The notes under the pieces: generated by a model | Databases searched by the model: none | Told to the model about the DNA's origin: nothing | The model's input: only the letters and a program-made list of their open reading frames with translations | In this document: piece by piece, positions 1 through 6,640 of the stretch | Layout: every line of letters starts with the position of its first letter | Numbering within the stretch: position 1 is the first letter of the stretch | Assembly: GCA_023437485.1 (NCBI GenBank) | Contig: JAEZGB010000151.1 | Coordinates: 1 to 13,474, forward strand | DNA from: Bacteroidota bacterium | GTDB taxonomy: Bacteria; Bacteroidota; Bacteroidia; Flavobacteriales; Flavobacteriaceae | Direction of reading: 5' to 3' | Length of the DNA stretch: 13,474 nt | Program-made: the position numbers and the translations under genes

Positions 1-1001
1 CCTGAAATATTGAAAAAGTCAAACGCCATTCCGTAAACGATGCATGAGACGATGATCATCCAGAGGCCTTCGCCCGGATCGCCGTAGGCAAACAGCCCAA
101 AACGCAATACCCACGCGATCATTGAAAACAGCATCACATTCTTGATCCCGAAGCGCTTGAGGAAGAACGGGATGGTAAGAATGAACAAGGTTTCGGAAAT
201 CTGTGAGATGGACATGATGATCGTGGAGTACTTTACCACAAACGACTCAGGGCCATAAAGCGGATTGTTCTTGAAATCGTCAAGGAAGGTATCGCCATAC
301 ATATTGGTAAGTTGCAGCGCTCCACCCAAAAGCATCGAAAAAATAAAAAACAAAGCGATCTTGTAGTTGCCAAAAAGCTTAAAAGCCTGCAATCCCAGCT
401 GTTCCACCCAACCGGCGTCGCGCCCAATCGATTTTTGCGGCGGGCATTTTGGCAGGGTAAACGAAAAAATCCCGAGTGCGATCGCGGCTACCCCGGCGAT
501 AAGGAATTGATCGGTATTGGCTTTTGAACCCGAAATATTGGTTATCCACATTGCGGCGATAAAACCGATGGTTCCCCACACCCGGATGGGCGGGAATACC
601 TTGACCACGTCAAACTGTTCGCGTTTGAGAATGGTATAGGCGATGGAGTTGGACAACGAGATCGTTGGCATGTAAAAGATCATCGCGGCGAAAATCACAT
701 AATAAAGCGTATCGGCATCGGTGACCTGCGGGACGTAAAACAGCACCAGGCCGTAAAGAATGTGGAGCGCCCCATAGAGTTTTTCGGCATCGATCCATTT
801 ATCGGCAATGATTCCGGTGATGGCGGGCATGAAAAGCGACGAAAGGGCCAAAGTGGAAAAAATGGCCCCGAACTTGGCTCCCGCATTGTCGGTGGCGGCC
901 ATCGGGCTATTGAAAAAGTATGTCGCGATGGTGATCAGCCAGGCTCCCCAAACAAAAAACTGGAAGAAGCTCATAACGGTTAACCGAAATTTGATGCCCA
1001 T
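1..1001 (-). CDS. Nucleoside:H+ symporter, NupG/XapB family (3' end missing)
   Basis: An MFS-type inner-membrane transporter expected to import nucleosides with protons. Reading from the ATG at 1001-999 gives about 332 residues and then the window ends, so roughly the last fifth of a protein of about 420 residues is missing. The N-terminus MGIKFRLTVMSFFQFFVWGAW aligns in memory with E. coli NupG (a Leu/Phe-rich helix followed by WGSWLTT). Other NupG family landmarks are visible: FMPAITGIIADKW in the first loop, FPPIRVWGTIGF near residue 140, FFIFSMLLG..LQLTNMYG near 220, IIMSISQISETLFILTIPFF near 260, and FDFFNIS at the cut end. The sequence is hydrophobic throughout, as expected for 12 helices. 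It lies 28 bp after cmk on the same strand with no terminator between, so it is probably cotranscribed with cmk; nucleoside uptake fits with pyrimidine nucleotide phosphorylation. Whether it prefers NupG or XapB substrates cannot be told. Confidence 0.88.
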   Translation of the reverse strand, partial: MGIKFRLTVMSFFQFFVWGAWLITIATYFFNSPMAATDNAGAKFGAIFSTLALSSLFMPAITGIIADKWIDAEKLYGALHILYGLVLFYVPQVTDADTLYYVIFAAMIFYMPTISLSNSIAYTILKREQFDVVKVFPPIRVWGTIGFIAAMWITNISGSKANTDQFLIAGVAAIALGIFSFTLPKCPPQKSIGRDAGWVEQLGLQAFKLFGNYKIALFFIFSMLLGGALQLTNMYGDTFLDDFKNNPLYGPESFVVKYSTIIMSISQISETLFILTIPFFLKRFGIKNVMLFSMIAWVLRFGLFAYGDPGEGLWMIIVSCIVYGMAFDFFNIS

Positions 1002-1029
1002 AAGATATTTTTGGCGTAAAACTAATTAT

Positions 1030-1731
1030 TTAATTCAATTGCGCAACCCGGATCGCCTCATCGGCCAGGCCGGCCACAATGGCAAACTGTTGCTCCCTGG
1101 TAAGGTGCGAATTGTCAATTTCTACCGCGTCCTGTGCCCGGCAAAGTGGCGAATCATCCCTGTGCGTATCAATAAAATCGCGTTCCTGAACATTTTTCAG
1201 GACGTCGTCATAGGAGACAATCTGACCCTTGAAGGTAAGCTCCTCAAACCTTCGGCGCGCGCGCACATCGGCGGCGGCGGTCATGTAAATCTTGAGTTCG
1301 GCGTCAGGGAAAACCACGGTGCCAATGTCACGGCCGTCCATTACGATGCCTTTGCTCCTGCCCATCCGCTTTTGCTGCTCCACCAATTTATGGCGCACTT
1401 CAGAGACCTCGGCCACCCGGCTTACCATTGATGACACATCAAGGGAACGAATCAGGTCTTCCACCCGTTCATCGTTGAGATACATTTCGCCAAATCCCGC
1501 CTCGGGGCTGTAGCGAAATTCCAGGGTGATCGAGGGCAGGCTGCGGATAAGGGTTTCGCGGTCAAAAAATTCATTGCTGATGTAACCGTGCTGCATGGCA
1601 AACAGCGTGACGGCCCGGTACATGGCGCCCGTATCTACATAAACATAGCCCAGGTGCGAGGCGAGTTGCTTGGCAAGCGTGCTTTTTCCCGTTGAGGAAA
1701 ATCCGTCAATGGCAATGGTGATCTTTTTCAA
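1030..1731 (-). CDS. cmk: (d)CMP kinase (cytidylate kinase)
   Basis: Cytoplasmic kinase that phosphorylates CMP and dCMP to the diphosphates using ATP, feeding RNA, DNA and phospholipid precursors. The 233-residue product has the usual family length. The P-loop is GFSSTGKST (10-18); DTGAMYRA (33-40) belongs to the NMP-binding region; SMVSRVAEVSEVR (101-113) and MDGRDIGT (131-138) are the conserved CMP-contact segments; and ERDFIDTHRDDSPL (183-196) is the characteristic C-terminal motif. The start codon is TTG (1731-1729). No ATG gives the conserved KKITIAIDGFSS beginning, and the upstream frame soon runs into the end of porQ. The TTG lies 2 bp after the porQ stop, which suggests translational coupling. 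The nucleoside transporter follows 28 bp downstream. Confidence 0.97.
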   Translation of the reverse strand: MKKITIAIDGFSSTGKSTLAKQLASHLGYVYVDTGAMYRAVTLFAMQHGYISNEFFDRETLIRSLPSITLEFRYSPEAGFGEMYLNDERVEDLIRSLDVSSMVSRVAEVSEVRHKLVEQQKRMGRSKGIVMDGRDIGTVVFPDAELKIYMTAAADVRARRRFEELTFKGQIVSYDDVLKNVQERDFIDTHRDDSPLCRAQDAVEIDNSHLTREQQFAIVAGLADEAIRVAQLN

Positions 1732-1733
1732 AA

Positions 1734-2750
1734 TTATTGCAGGTTGATGGTTAGCCCAAATAAGCTAGTATTGGCCGCCAACGTATATCGTGAATAGGAA
1801 TAATTGAATTTGAGTTTGCCCACTTTAAGCCCGAACCCGGCCGATACGCCTGAAAAATTGCGATGCTCCACCAGCCGGAGTTCTTCGCCGCGGCGAAAAT
1901 TATAGCCCAGCCGGATGTTGAACCCCTTTGTTGGGAAAAGTTCGGCTCCAAGAATTACGTGCCGAAGCGCGTTGTTGAACACCGAAACCTTTTCTTCCTT
2001 GGTTCCGCCGTCGATGGTCCCTTCGGCACGGGCGGGATTGGAAAAAGCGATGTCCCATTGCTGGAGGTTCTCAAGTGTGAGATGCCAGCGGATGGGGACG
2101 TTTTCAAGTTGTTGCGAGATTCCGGCGATGATTTCAAGCGGAAGCTTCTCCCTCGCGCCGGCGTAGGTGGTAAATTGCGTCCCGATATTGCGAACGGACA
2201 CCGCGATGTTCAACCCGTTCTCTTCCTTGACATAGATCGCGCCGATGTCAAGCGCCCCACCGAAGGAATTGTAGCTTTCAAGGGTTGAAGTGATCAATTT
2301 CAGGTTGGCACCCACCCGGATATCGGTGTCGGGGATCAGATAGGCATAACCAACCGAAACCGCGATTTCACTTCCCGTAAAATCGGAAGTGGCCTCGCCG
2401 TTTTCGTCGCGCCCTTCAAAATTTCCGTAGTTGATGTAATTCACCCCCGCATGAAAAGTTTGCAGGTGCCGGTCATAATTATAGGCGTACGCGGCCGTCC
2501 CGTATGAAATCTCGCCAAAATAAGAGCCGTAGTTCAGCGCGAGATGGTTGTCCATTTCAGGGTTGATGGTAGCGGGATTAAAATGGCCGCTGTTGACGTC
2601 GTTGTCAAAAATGGTGATATTTTTACCGCCAAGTGCCGATTGTCGCGGTGATGTGACCAGGTTAAGGAATTGGTATACATGCTTTCCGCCGATTTGCGCC
2701 ACCGAGGCAAGCGGAATCAGGAAAACGCACAATAATAATTTTTTACGCAT
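1734..2750 (-). CDS. porQ: Type IX secretion system protein PorQ
   Basis: Predicted outer-membrane beta-barrel protein of the PorV/PorQ family, required in T9SS bacteria for secretion or surface attachment of CTD-bearing cargo; its exact role in the attachment complex is less settled than that of PorV and PorU. It has 338 residues. A signal peptide spans about 1-18 (LIPLASVA, then QIGG). The family signature YQFLNLVTSPRQSALGG is at 26-42, followed by the NPATINPEM region and alternating aromatic/polar beta strands to a C-terminal strand ending in FGLTINLQ, typical of outer-membrane barrels. It sits immediately before cmk (2 bp gap) and downstream of lon, an arrangement I remember from flavobacterial genomes. 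A T9SS cargo gene lies in the same window (11576-13090). Start chosen at the ATG at 2750-2748 because the signal peptide begins directly with MRKK. Confidence 0.93.
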   Translation of the reverse strand: MRKKLLLCVFLIPLASVAQIGGKHVYQFLNLVTSPRQSALGGKNITIFDNDVNSGHFNPATINPEMDNHLALNYGSYFGEISYGTAAYAYNYDRHLQTFHAGVNYINYGNFEGRDENGEATSDFTGSEIAVSVGYAYLIPDTDIRVGANLKLITSTLESYNSFGGALDIGAIYVKEENGLNIAVSVRNIGTQFTTYAGAREKLPLEIIAGISQQLENVPIRWHLTLENLQQWDIAFSNPARAEGTIDGGTKEEKVSVFNNALRHVILGAELFPTKGFNIRLGYNFRRGEELRLVEHRNFSGVSAGFGLKVGKLKFNYSYSRYTLAANTSLFGLTINLQ

Positions 2751-2771
2751 AATGGCATGATTACCCGAGTG

Positions 2772-2779
2772 CGAAGATA
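2772..2779 (-). promoter_or_regulatory. Possible porQ -7 box
   Basis: On the minus strand the sequence reads TATCTTCG, one mismatch from the Bacteroidota -7 consensus TAnnTTTG, 21 nt before the porQ ATG. A TTG that could serve as the -33 element lies about 24 bp further upstream, slightly longer than the usual spacing, and falls inside the first heptamer repeat block. This is a weak call. Confidence 0.3.
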
Positions 2780-2787
2780 GAAAATTT

Positions 2788-2822
2788 AGCTGTCAGCTGT
2801 CAGCAATCAGCTTTCAGTTTTC
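2788..2822. repeat. Heptamer block, AGCTGTC type (5 units)
   Basis: Five consecutive 7-bp units: AGCTGTC, AGCTGTC, AGCAATC, AGCTTTC and AGTTTTC. The last units are degenerate, fading into unrelated sequence. This block is the repeat nearest to the porQ start. Confidence 0.8.
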
Positions 2823-2856
2823 AAAAAGTTGTTACCTGAAGTCTTCAGTACTTTAT

Positions 2857-2955
2857 AGCTATCAGCTGTCAGCTATCAGCCGTCAGCTTGATTGCGGTCA
2901 GCCCGGATGAACGGTAGTTCTTTCTCTTAGCCAGAAGCCACCAACTACTAGCCAC
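2857..2955. repeat. Compound intergenic repeat, copy 1
   Basis: Begins with four AGCTATC/AGCTGTC/AGCCGTC heptamers (2857-2884), continues through a non-periodic segment with GATTGCGGTCAGCCCGGATG, and ends with TAGCCAC-type heptamers (2928-2955). Positions 2864-2909 match 2999-3044 at 45 of 46 bases (A versus T at one site), so this is a true duplication and not only shared low complexity. Confidence 0.85.
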
Positions 2956-2968
2956 CATAAAGGTTGTC

Positions 2969-2989
2969 AGTCGTCAGTCGTCAGACTTC
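2969..2989. repeat. Heptamer block, AGTCGTC type
   Basis: Two exact AGTCGTC units (2969-2982) followed by a degenerate AGACTTC (2983-2989). It sits between the two copies of the compound repeat. Confidence 0.7.
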
Positions 2990-2991
2990 AA

Positions 2992-3083
2992 AGCTGTCAG
3001 CTGTCAGCTATCAGCCGTCAGCTTGATTGCGGTCTGCCCGGATGGATTGTGCATTTTACTCTAGCCACCAGCCACTAGCCACC
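2992..3083. repeat. Compound intergenic repeat, copy 2
   Basis: Four heptamers AGCTGTC, AGCTGTC, AGCTATC, AGCCGTC (2992-3019), then the same non-periodic segment as copy 1, with TCTGCCC in place of TCAGCCC, then TAGCCAC, CAGCCAC, TAGCCAC (3062-3082). The 46-bp core 2999-3044 is offset 135 bp from copy 1. The stretch between core and TAGCCAC units differs in length between the copies, so they have diverged by small indels. Confidence 0.85.
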
Positions 3084-3137
3084 AAAATCGTCATTTACTC
3101 CGCTTGCCCTCCGTACAGTTCGGCTTCGCCTCAAGTT

Positions 3138-3214
3138 GTCATTAGACATTCGTCATTCGACATTCGACATTTGTCATTCGACATTTGTCATTCGTCATTC
3201 GTCATTCGTCATTC
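3138..3214. repeat. Heptamer array GTCATTC/GACATTC (11 units) abutting the lon stop
   Basis: Eleven consecutive 7-bp units with consensus G(T/A)CATT(C/T), no gaps: one GTCATTA, then a mix of GACATTC, GTCATTC and GACATTT, ending with four GTCATTC in a row. One base separates the array from the lon stop codon (3218-3216, TGA), so in the lon transcript it forms the start of the 3' UTR and reads as GAATGAC repeats. The homogeneous run next to lon and the degenerate far end suggest recent expansion from the lon side. Confidence 0.9.
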
Positions 3215-3215
3215 A

Positions 3216-5663
3216 TCAACTCAACACCTTCGCATTCTTCACCTTCTCATTGGTCAGCGCGTATTTGATCACCTCGCTCATTTCAGTGACATAATGGAAT
3301 GTCAGGCCTTCAAGGTATTCGGCCTTGATTTCCTCAATATCCTTGCGGTTTTCCTTGCACATAATGATCTCGGTGATGCCTGCGCGCTTGGCCGCAAGTA
3401 TCTTTTCCTTGATCCCGCCAACCGGCAGGACTTTTCCACGAAGCGTAATCTCGCCGGTCATGGCCAGGTGCTTCTTGACCTTTCGCTGGGTCAAAAGGGA
3501 AACAAGCGAAGTGAGCATTGCAATTCCAGCGCTTGGGCCATCCTTAGGGGTAGCACCCTCGGGAATATGGATGTGGATGTTGTGTTTGGGGATAATTTCC
3601 GGATCAACGCCCAGCAGGTCATAGTTCGCCTTGATGTATTCCAGCGCAATCGTGGCTGATTCCTTCATCACCGTACCTAAATTCCCGGTTAAGGTCATTA
3701 CTCCTTTACCTTTGGAAATCAATGATTCGATGAACAAAATATCACCGCCCACTGTAGTCCAGGCAAGACCGGTGACCACTCCGGCCACGTCATTGCTTTC
3801 ATATTTATCGCGCTCCAGACGCGGCACGCCAAGGGCATCTATAATATCCTGATCAGTAACTTTTTTGTTGTACTCCTCCTCCATCGCGATGGATTTTGCC
3901 GCGTTGCGGATAAGTTGCGCAAGCTTGGATTCAAGTCCACGGACTCCGCTTTCGCGGGTGTACCCTTCAACAATTTTCTCCAACTGTTTTTTGGAGATTG
4001 AGAGTTGTTTGGTAGTCATCCCGTGCTCCTTGAGTTGCTTGGGAAACAAGTGCTGGCGGGCGATCTCCACTTTTTCCTCAATGGTATAGCCCGACATCTT
4101 GATCACTTCCATCCTGTCCCGAAGCGCGGGCTGGATCGCCGACATATTGTTGGACGTGGCAATAAACATTACTTTTGACAGGTCGTAACCCATCTCAAGG
4201 AAATTGTCATAAAAATCGCCGTTTTGCTCGGGATCAAGAACTTCAAGCAAAGCCGATGAGGGATCGCCCTGGTTGCTGCTGGAGAGTTTGTCAATCTCGT
4301 CCAATACAAACACTGGGTTTGAGGTGCCTGCTTTTTTAAGGCTTTGGATAATACGTCCCGGCATCGCGCCGATATAGGTTTTACGATGCCCGCGGATTTC
4401 GGCCTCATCGCGCAAACCGCCCAAGGATATCCTGACGTATTCGCGCCCCAGCGCCTCTGCCACCGACCGGCCGATGGAAGTCTTTCCCACTCCCGGAGGC
4501 CCGGTAAGGCATATGATGGGCGATCGCATGTCATTGCGAAGTTTGAGTACCGCGAGGTATTCTATCATGCGCTTCTTTACATCCTCAAGCCCAAAGTGGT
4601 CGCGGTCAAGGATTTTCTGCGCGCGTTTTAAATCAAAATTGTCCTTGGAATACTCGCCCCAGGGAAGCTCCAAAAGCAGTTCAAGGTAGTTGCGCTGAAT
4701 ACCAAAATCGGGTGCCTGCGGGTTCATTCGCTGCATCTTTAGCAGCTCCTTGTCAAACTGTTTGCGGGTCTTTTCATCCCACTTCTTGAGCGCGGCCTTT
4801 TTGCGCATTTCCTCCATTTCCTCGTCATGGGAGACGCCGCCCAGTTCTTCCTGAATGGTCTTCATCTGCTGGTGCAGGAAATATTCGCGCTGTTGCTGGT
4901 CAAGGTCAAAACGGACCTTGCTTTGGATATCGTTCTTGAGCTCCAGCTTCTGGAGTTCGACATTCATGTACCGAAGGGTTTCCAGCGCCCTTTCCTTGAG
5001 CGTGTTCATGGAGAGCAACCCCTGCTTTTCCGCAACGGTCAAATTCATGTTTGACGATACGAAGTTGATCAAAAACGACTGGCTCTCAATATTGCGGATC
5101 GCGAAGGTGGCCTCGGTCGGGATATTCGGGCTTTCCTTGATGATCTGGATTGCGAGTTCCTTGATCGAATCAATGATGGCCAAAAATTCGGTGTCGTGTT
5201 TTCCGGGACGTTTTTCGTCCACTTCCTTTATATTGGCCCGCAAATAAGGTTTCTCGGCAATTACGGCATCGATCTCAAAGCGCTTTTTGCCCTGCAGGAT
5301 CACGGTGATATTTCCGTCGGGCATTTTTAACACCCTCAAAATTCGGGCTACCGTACCTATTTTGTGGATATCGTTCTTGGTCGGATCTTCGGCATCTTCG
5401 GTTTTTTGCGCTACTACCCCAATGATTTTGTCACCGGCATGCGCGTCGTTGATGAGTTTGATCGATTTGTCACGCCCGGCCGAAATCGGGATGACCACCC
5501 CGGGAAACAATACGGTGTTCCTGAGTGGCAAAATAGGCAGCGATGCCGGGAGCTGTTCACTGTTCATTTCAGCTTCATCCTCAGGAGTCAGCAGCGGAAT
5601 CAGTTCGGCATCGGAATCGAATTCCTGTAAAGACAGGTTTTCAAAGGCTATAATGTTTGGCAT
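3216..5663 (-). CDS. lon: ATP-dependent protease Lon (endopeptidase La)
   Basis: Cytoplasmic AAA+ serine protease that unfolds and degrades misfolded and some regulatory proteins; it works as a hexamer. The product has 815 residues. The LonN substrate-binding domain spans about 40-240 (starting LPILPLRNTVLFPGVV), followed by a coiled-coil-rich segment to about 340. Walker A is GPPGVGKT (388-395), Walker B VFVLDEIDK (451-459), sensor-1 TSNN near 505, and the arginine finger region RDRME near 515. In the C-terminal protease domain the catalytic serine is in PKDGPSAG (S711) and the catalytic lysine in GGIKEK (K754), 43 residues apart as in E. coli Lon. Start set at the ATG at 5663-5661 (MPNIIAFENLSLQEF), which fits flavobacterial Lon as I remember it. 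The frame is open for 40 codons further, but that would begin inside the upstream gene's terminator. A candidate promoter lies at 5692-5726. The stop is followed directly by the heptamer array. Confidence 0.98.
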   Translation of the reverse strand: MPNIIAFENLSLQEFDSDAELIPLLTPEDEAEMNSEQLPASLPILPLRNTVLFPGVVIPISAGRDKSIKLINDAHAGDKIIGVVAQKTEDAEDPTKNDIHKIGTVARILRVLKMPDGNITVILQGKKRFEIDAVIAEKPYLRANIKEVDEKRPGKHDTEFLAIIDSIKELAIQIIKESPNIPTEATFAIRNIESQSFLINFVSSNMNLTVAEKQGLLSMNTLKERALETLRYMNVELQKLELKNDIQSKVRFDLDQQQREYFLHQQMKTIQEELGGVSHDEEMEEMRKKAALKKWDEKTRKQFDKELLKMQRMNPQAPDFGIQRNYLELLLELPWGEYSKDNFDLKRAQKILDRDHFGLEDVKKRMIEYLAVLKLRNDMRSPIICLTGPPGVGKTSIGRSVAEALGREYVRISLGGLRDEAEIRGHRKTYIGAMPGRIIQSLKKAGTSNPVFVLDEIDKLSSSNQGDPSSALLEVLDPEQNGDFYDNFLEMGYDLSKVMFIATSNNMSAIQPALRDRMEVIKMSGYTIEEKVEIARQHLFPKQLKEHGMTTKQLSISKKQLEKIVEGYTRESGVRGLESKLAQLIRNAAKSIAMEEEYNKKVTDQDIIDALGVPRLERDKYESNDVAGVVTGLAWTTVGGDILFIESLISKGKGVMTLTGNLGTVMKESATIALEYIKANYDLLGVDPEIIPKHNIHIHIPEGATPKDGPSAGIAMLTSLVSLLTQRKVKKHLAMTGEITLRGKVLPVGGIKEKILAAKRAGITEIIMCKENRKDIEEIKAEYLEGLTFHYVTEMSEVIKYALTNEKVKNAKVLS

Positions 5664-5691
5664 AATTGGGAGTCGATTCTGGATCGGATAA

Positions 5692-5728
5692 CAAATGTAA
5701 AACATCACCTGCAGATTAAAGTCAAAAA
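5692..5728 (-). promoter_or_regulatory. Candidate lon promoter (Bacteroidota type)
   Basis: On the minus strand, TACATTTG (5699-5692) matches the -7 consensus TAnnTTTG exactly and TTTTTG (5728-5723) fits the -33 TTTG element, with a 23-bp spacer, at the long end of the reported 17-23 range. It lies about 28 bp before the chosen lon start and downstream of the terminator of the preceding gene, so lon would be transcribed on its own. No heat-shock operator was recognised. Confidence 0.5.
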
Positions 5729-5783
5729 TCGATGTATTACACAATATTTCGGCACATCCCAGCAGGCGTGCATTTCGCGCCAT

Positions 5784-5813
5784 AAAAAAACCTGAACGTC
5801 GGTTCAGGTTTTT
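5784..5813 (-). terminator. Rho-independent terminator of the small lipoprotein gene
   Basis: A perfect 9-bp stem, AACCTGAAC (5789-5797) with GTTCAGGTT (5802-5810), around a 4-nt loop. Seven A residues on the left give a U-tract on the minus-strand transcript, so it ends transcription coming from the gene at 5832-6581. T residues on the right extend the stem. Confidence 0.9.
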
Positions 5814-5831
5814 GGCAAATCATTAAGATTT

Positions 5832-6581
5832 TCAGTTTAGTGTGTAGCTCACAAGGTCCTGATTGTAAACGGCGCCGGTTCCTTCCATTGTGGTTTTGAT
5901 CGGGCCAACATTTTTGGCAAACCAGTAGTAAGTGGTGGTCACCGTAGTCTGTCCCGCAAATGTTACGCTTTGCACCAACTTGGTCTTGATTACGTTGTTG
6001 TATGTTTCGCCATTTACGGTAACACTGATCCCTTTTTCAACAATAAACCCATTGTTGGTGGTATTCATGGTAATAGCCGGAATAGCCGGATCTGTATAGG
6101 TGGTGGTCTGTGAATAGGTATCGGTCCAGTTTCCGCCCACGTCAAGGTTGTCTTTCAGGATCACGTATTCGGCCCCGGTGGTGGTAGATCCGGGCATTCC
6201 GTTTTGCGGCGGGACGGTAATATCGTCAACACGCATATAATAGGTGGCATTGGTTTTCCTGAGCCGCGTGGTTGCGCTTCCGGTAAGTACCTGGCCAGTT
6301 CCGGTTTGCGAATCAAAAGTATAGTAGGTATTTCCGCCGATATTATTGATCGAGATGATCTTGGTGGGTGCCTGTTCTACCCCGTCCAATTCATAAACCC
6401 ATTCATTGTTTAGCGCTGCAGGCCAGTAGTCGCCGGTAGAAGCCCCCGGTGGGTCGTCATCGGGTGTATCAGGATTGATGATGATGCTGGGATCGATCGG
6501 TTCGTTATCAGACGAGCACGATCCCATCGCAAAGACCATGAAAAGCGAAAGGACCGCGGTTGAATACTTCAATTTTTTCAT
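5832..6581 (-). CDS. Unrecognised secreted lipoprotein, possibly surface-exposed
   Basis: I do not recognise the family. The 249-residue product begins MKKLKYSTAVLSLFMVFAMGSC, a clear lipoprotein signal with C22 as the lipidated residue. The mature N-terminus CSSDNEPID is Ser/Asp/Glu-rich, like the lipoprotein export signals that send lipoproteins to the cell surface in Bacteroidota. A low-complexity linker with a DTPDDDPP stretch follows (about 30-48), then a Thr/Asn/Tyr-rich, probably all-beta domain from DYWPAALNNEWVYELDG (51-67) to YYWFAKNVGPIKT (218-230) and a final strand ending SYTLN. The opening 'YWPAALNNEWVYE' recalls Bacteroidota lipoproteins with a 'PL..G..WVYE' motif, function unknown. 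Start taken at 6581 and not at the in-frame ATG at 6626, because the signal peptide fits and a strong promoter lies at 6598-6626. It has its own terminator, so it is probably a single-gene unit. Confidence 0.75.
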   Translation of the reverse strand: MKKLKYSTAVLSLFMVFAMGSCSSDNEPIDPSIIINPDTPDDDPPGASTGDYWPAALNNEWVYELDGVEQAPTKIISINNIGGNTYYTFDSQTGTGQVLTGSATTRLRKTNATYYMRVDDITVPPQNGMPGSTTTGAEYVILKDNLDVGGNWTDTYSQTTTYTDPAIPAITMNTTNNGFIVEKGISVTVNGETYNNVIKTKLVQSVTFAGQTTVTTTYYWFAKNVGPIKTTMEGTGAVYNQDLVSYTLN

Positions 6582-6597
6582 CGGGACAAAATTTTTC

Positions 6598-6626
6598 CAA
6601 ATATAAATAATTATTGGGCAGTGCAA
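6598..6626 (-). promoter_or_regulatory. Promoter of the small lipoprotein gene (Bacteroidota type)
   Basis: On the minus strand, TATATTTG (6605-6598) matches TAnnTTTG exactly and TTG (6626-6624) lies 18 bp upstream, within the normal -33/-7 spacing. The -7 box ends 16 nt before the ATG at 6581, leaving a leader of about 10 nt. This supports the shorter start for the gene. Confidence 0.6.
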
Positions 6627-6640
6627 TGGAAAGCTCTAAA

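Larger units (their letters stand above)
2751..3215. other. Non-coding region between lon and porQ, rich in 7-bp-periodic repeats
   Basis: About 465 bp with no credible gene. Nearly half is built of short blocks in which a heptamer repeats with period exactly 7: AGCTGTC-type (2788-2822, 2857-2884, 2992-3019), TAGCCAC-type (2928-2955, 3062-3082), AGTCGTC (2969-2982) and GTCATTC/GACATTC (3138-3214). A plus-strand reading frame through it yields repetitive RHSSF-like peptide and continues antisense over lon, so I treat it as spurious. The porQ promoter should lie at the left end, near 2772-2779. Confidence 0.85.

Noticed and set aside
808..1431. A 207-codon plus-strand reading frame
   Set aside because: It is antisense to the nucleoside transporter and cmk, both well supported, and encodes no recognisable domain.
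2788..3214. CRISPR array
   Set aside because: The units are 7 bp with no spacers of 25-40 bp and no cas genes nearby. These are tandem heptamers.
3027..3659. A 210-codon plus-strand reading frame through the heptamer array and into lon
   Set aside because: Its repetitive RHSSF/FDI-like peptide comes only from translating the heptamers, and the rest is antisense to the protease domain of lon. It has no promoter or recognisable domain.
5664..5783. A 40-residue N-terminal extension of Lon from an in-frame ATG at 5783
   Set aside because: The ATG lies at the end of the upstream gene's terminator, the extension does not resemble Lon, and a promoter-like sequence falls within it.
6582..6626. A longer start for the small lipoprotein
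   Set aside because: It would put 15 unrelated residues before a clean signal peptide and overlap the promoter.
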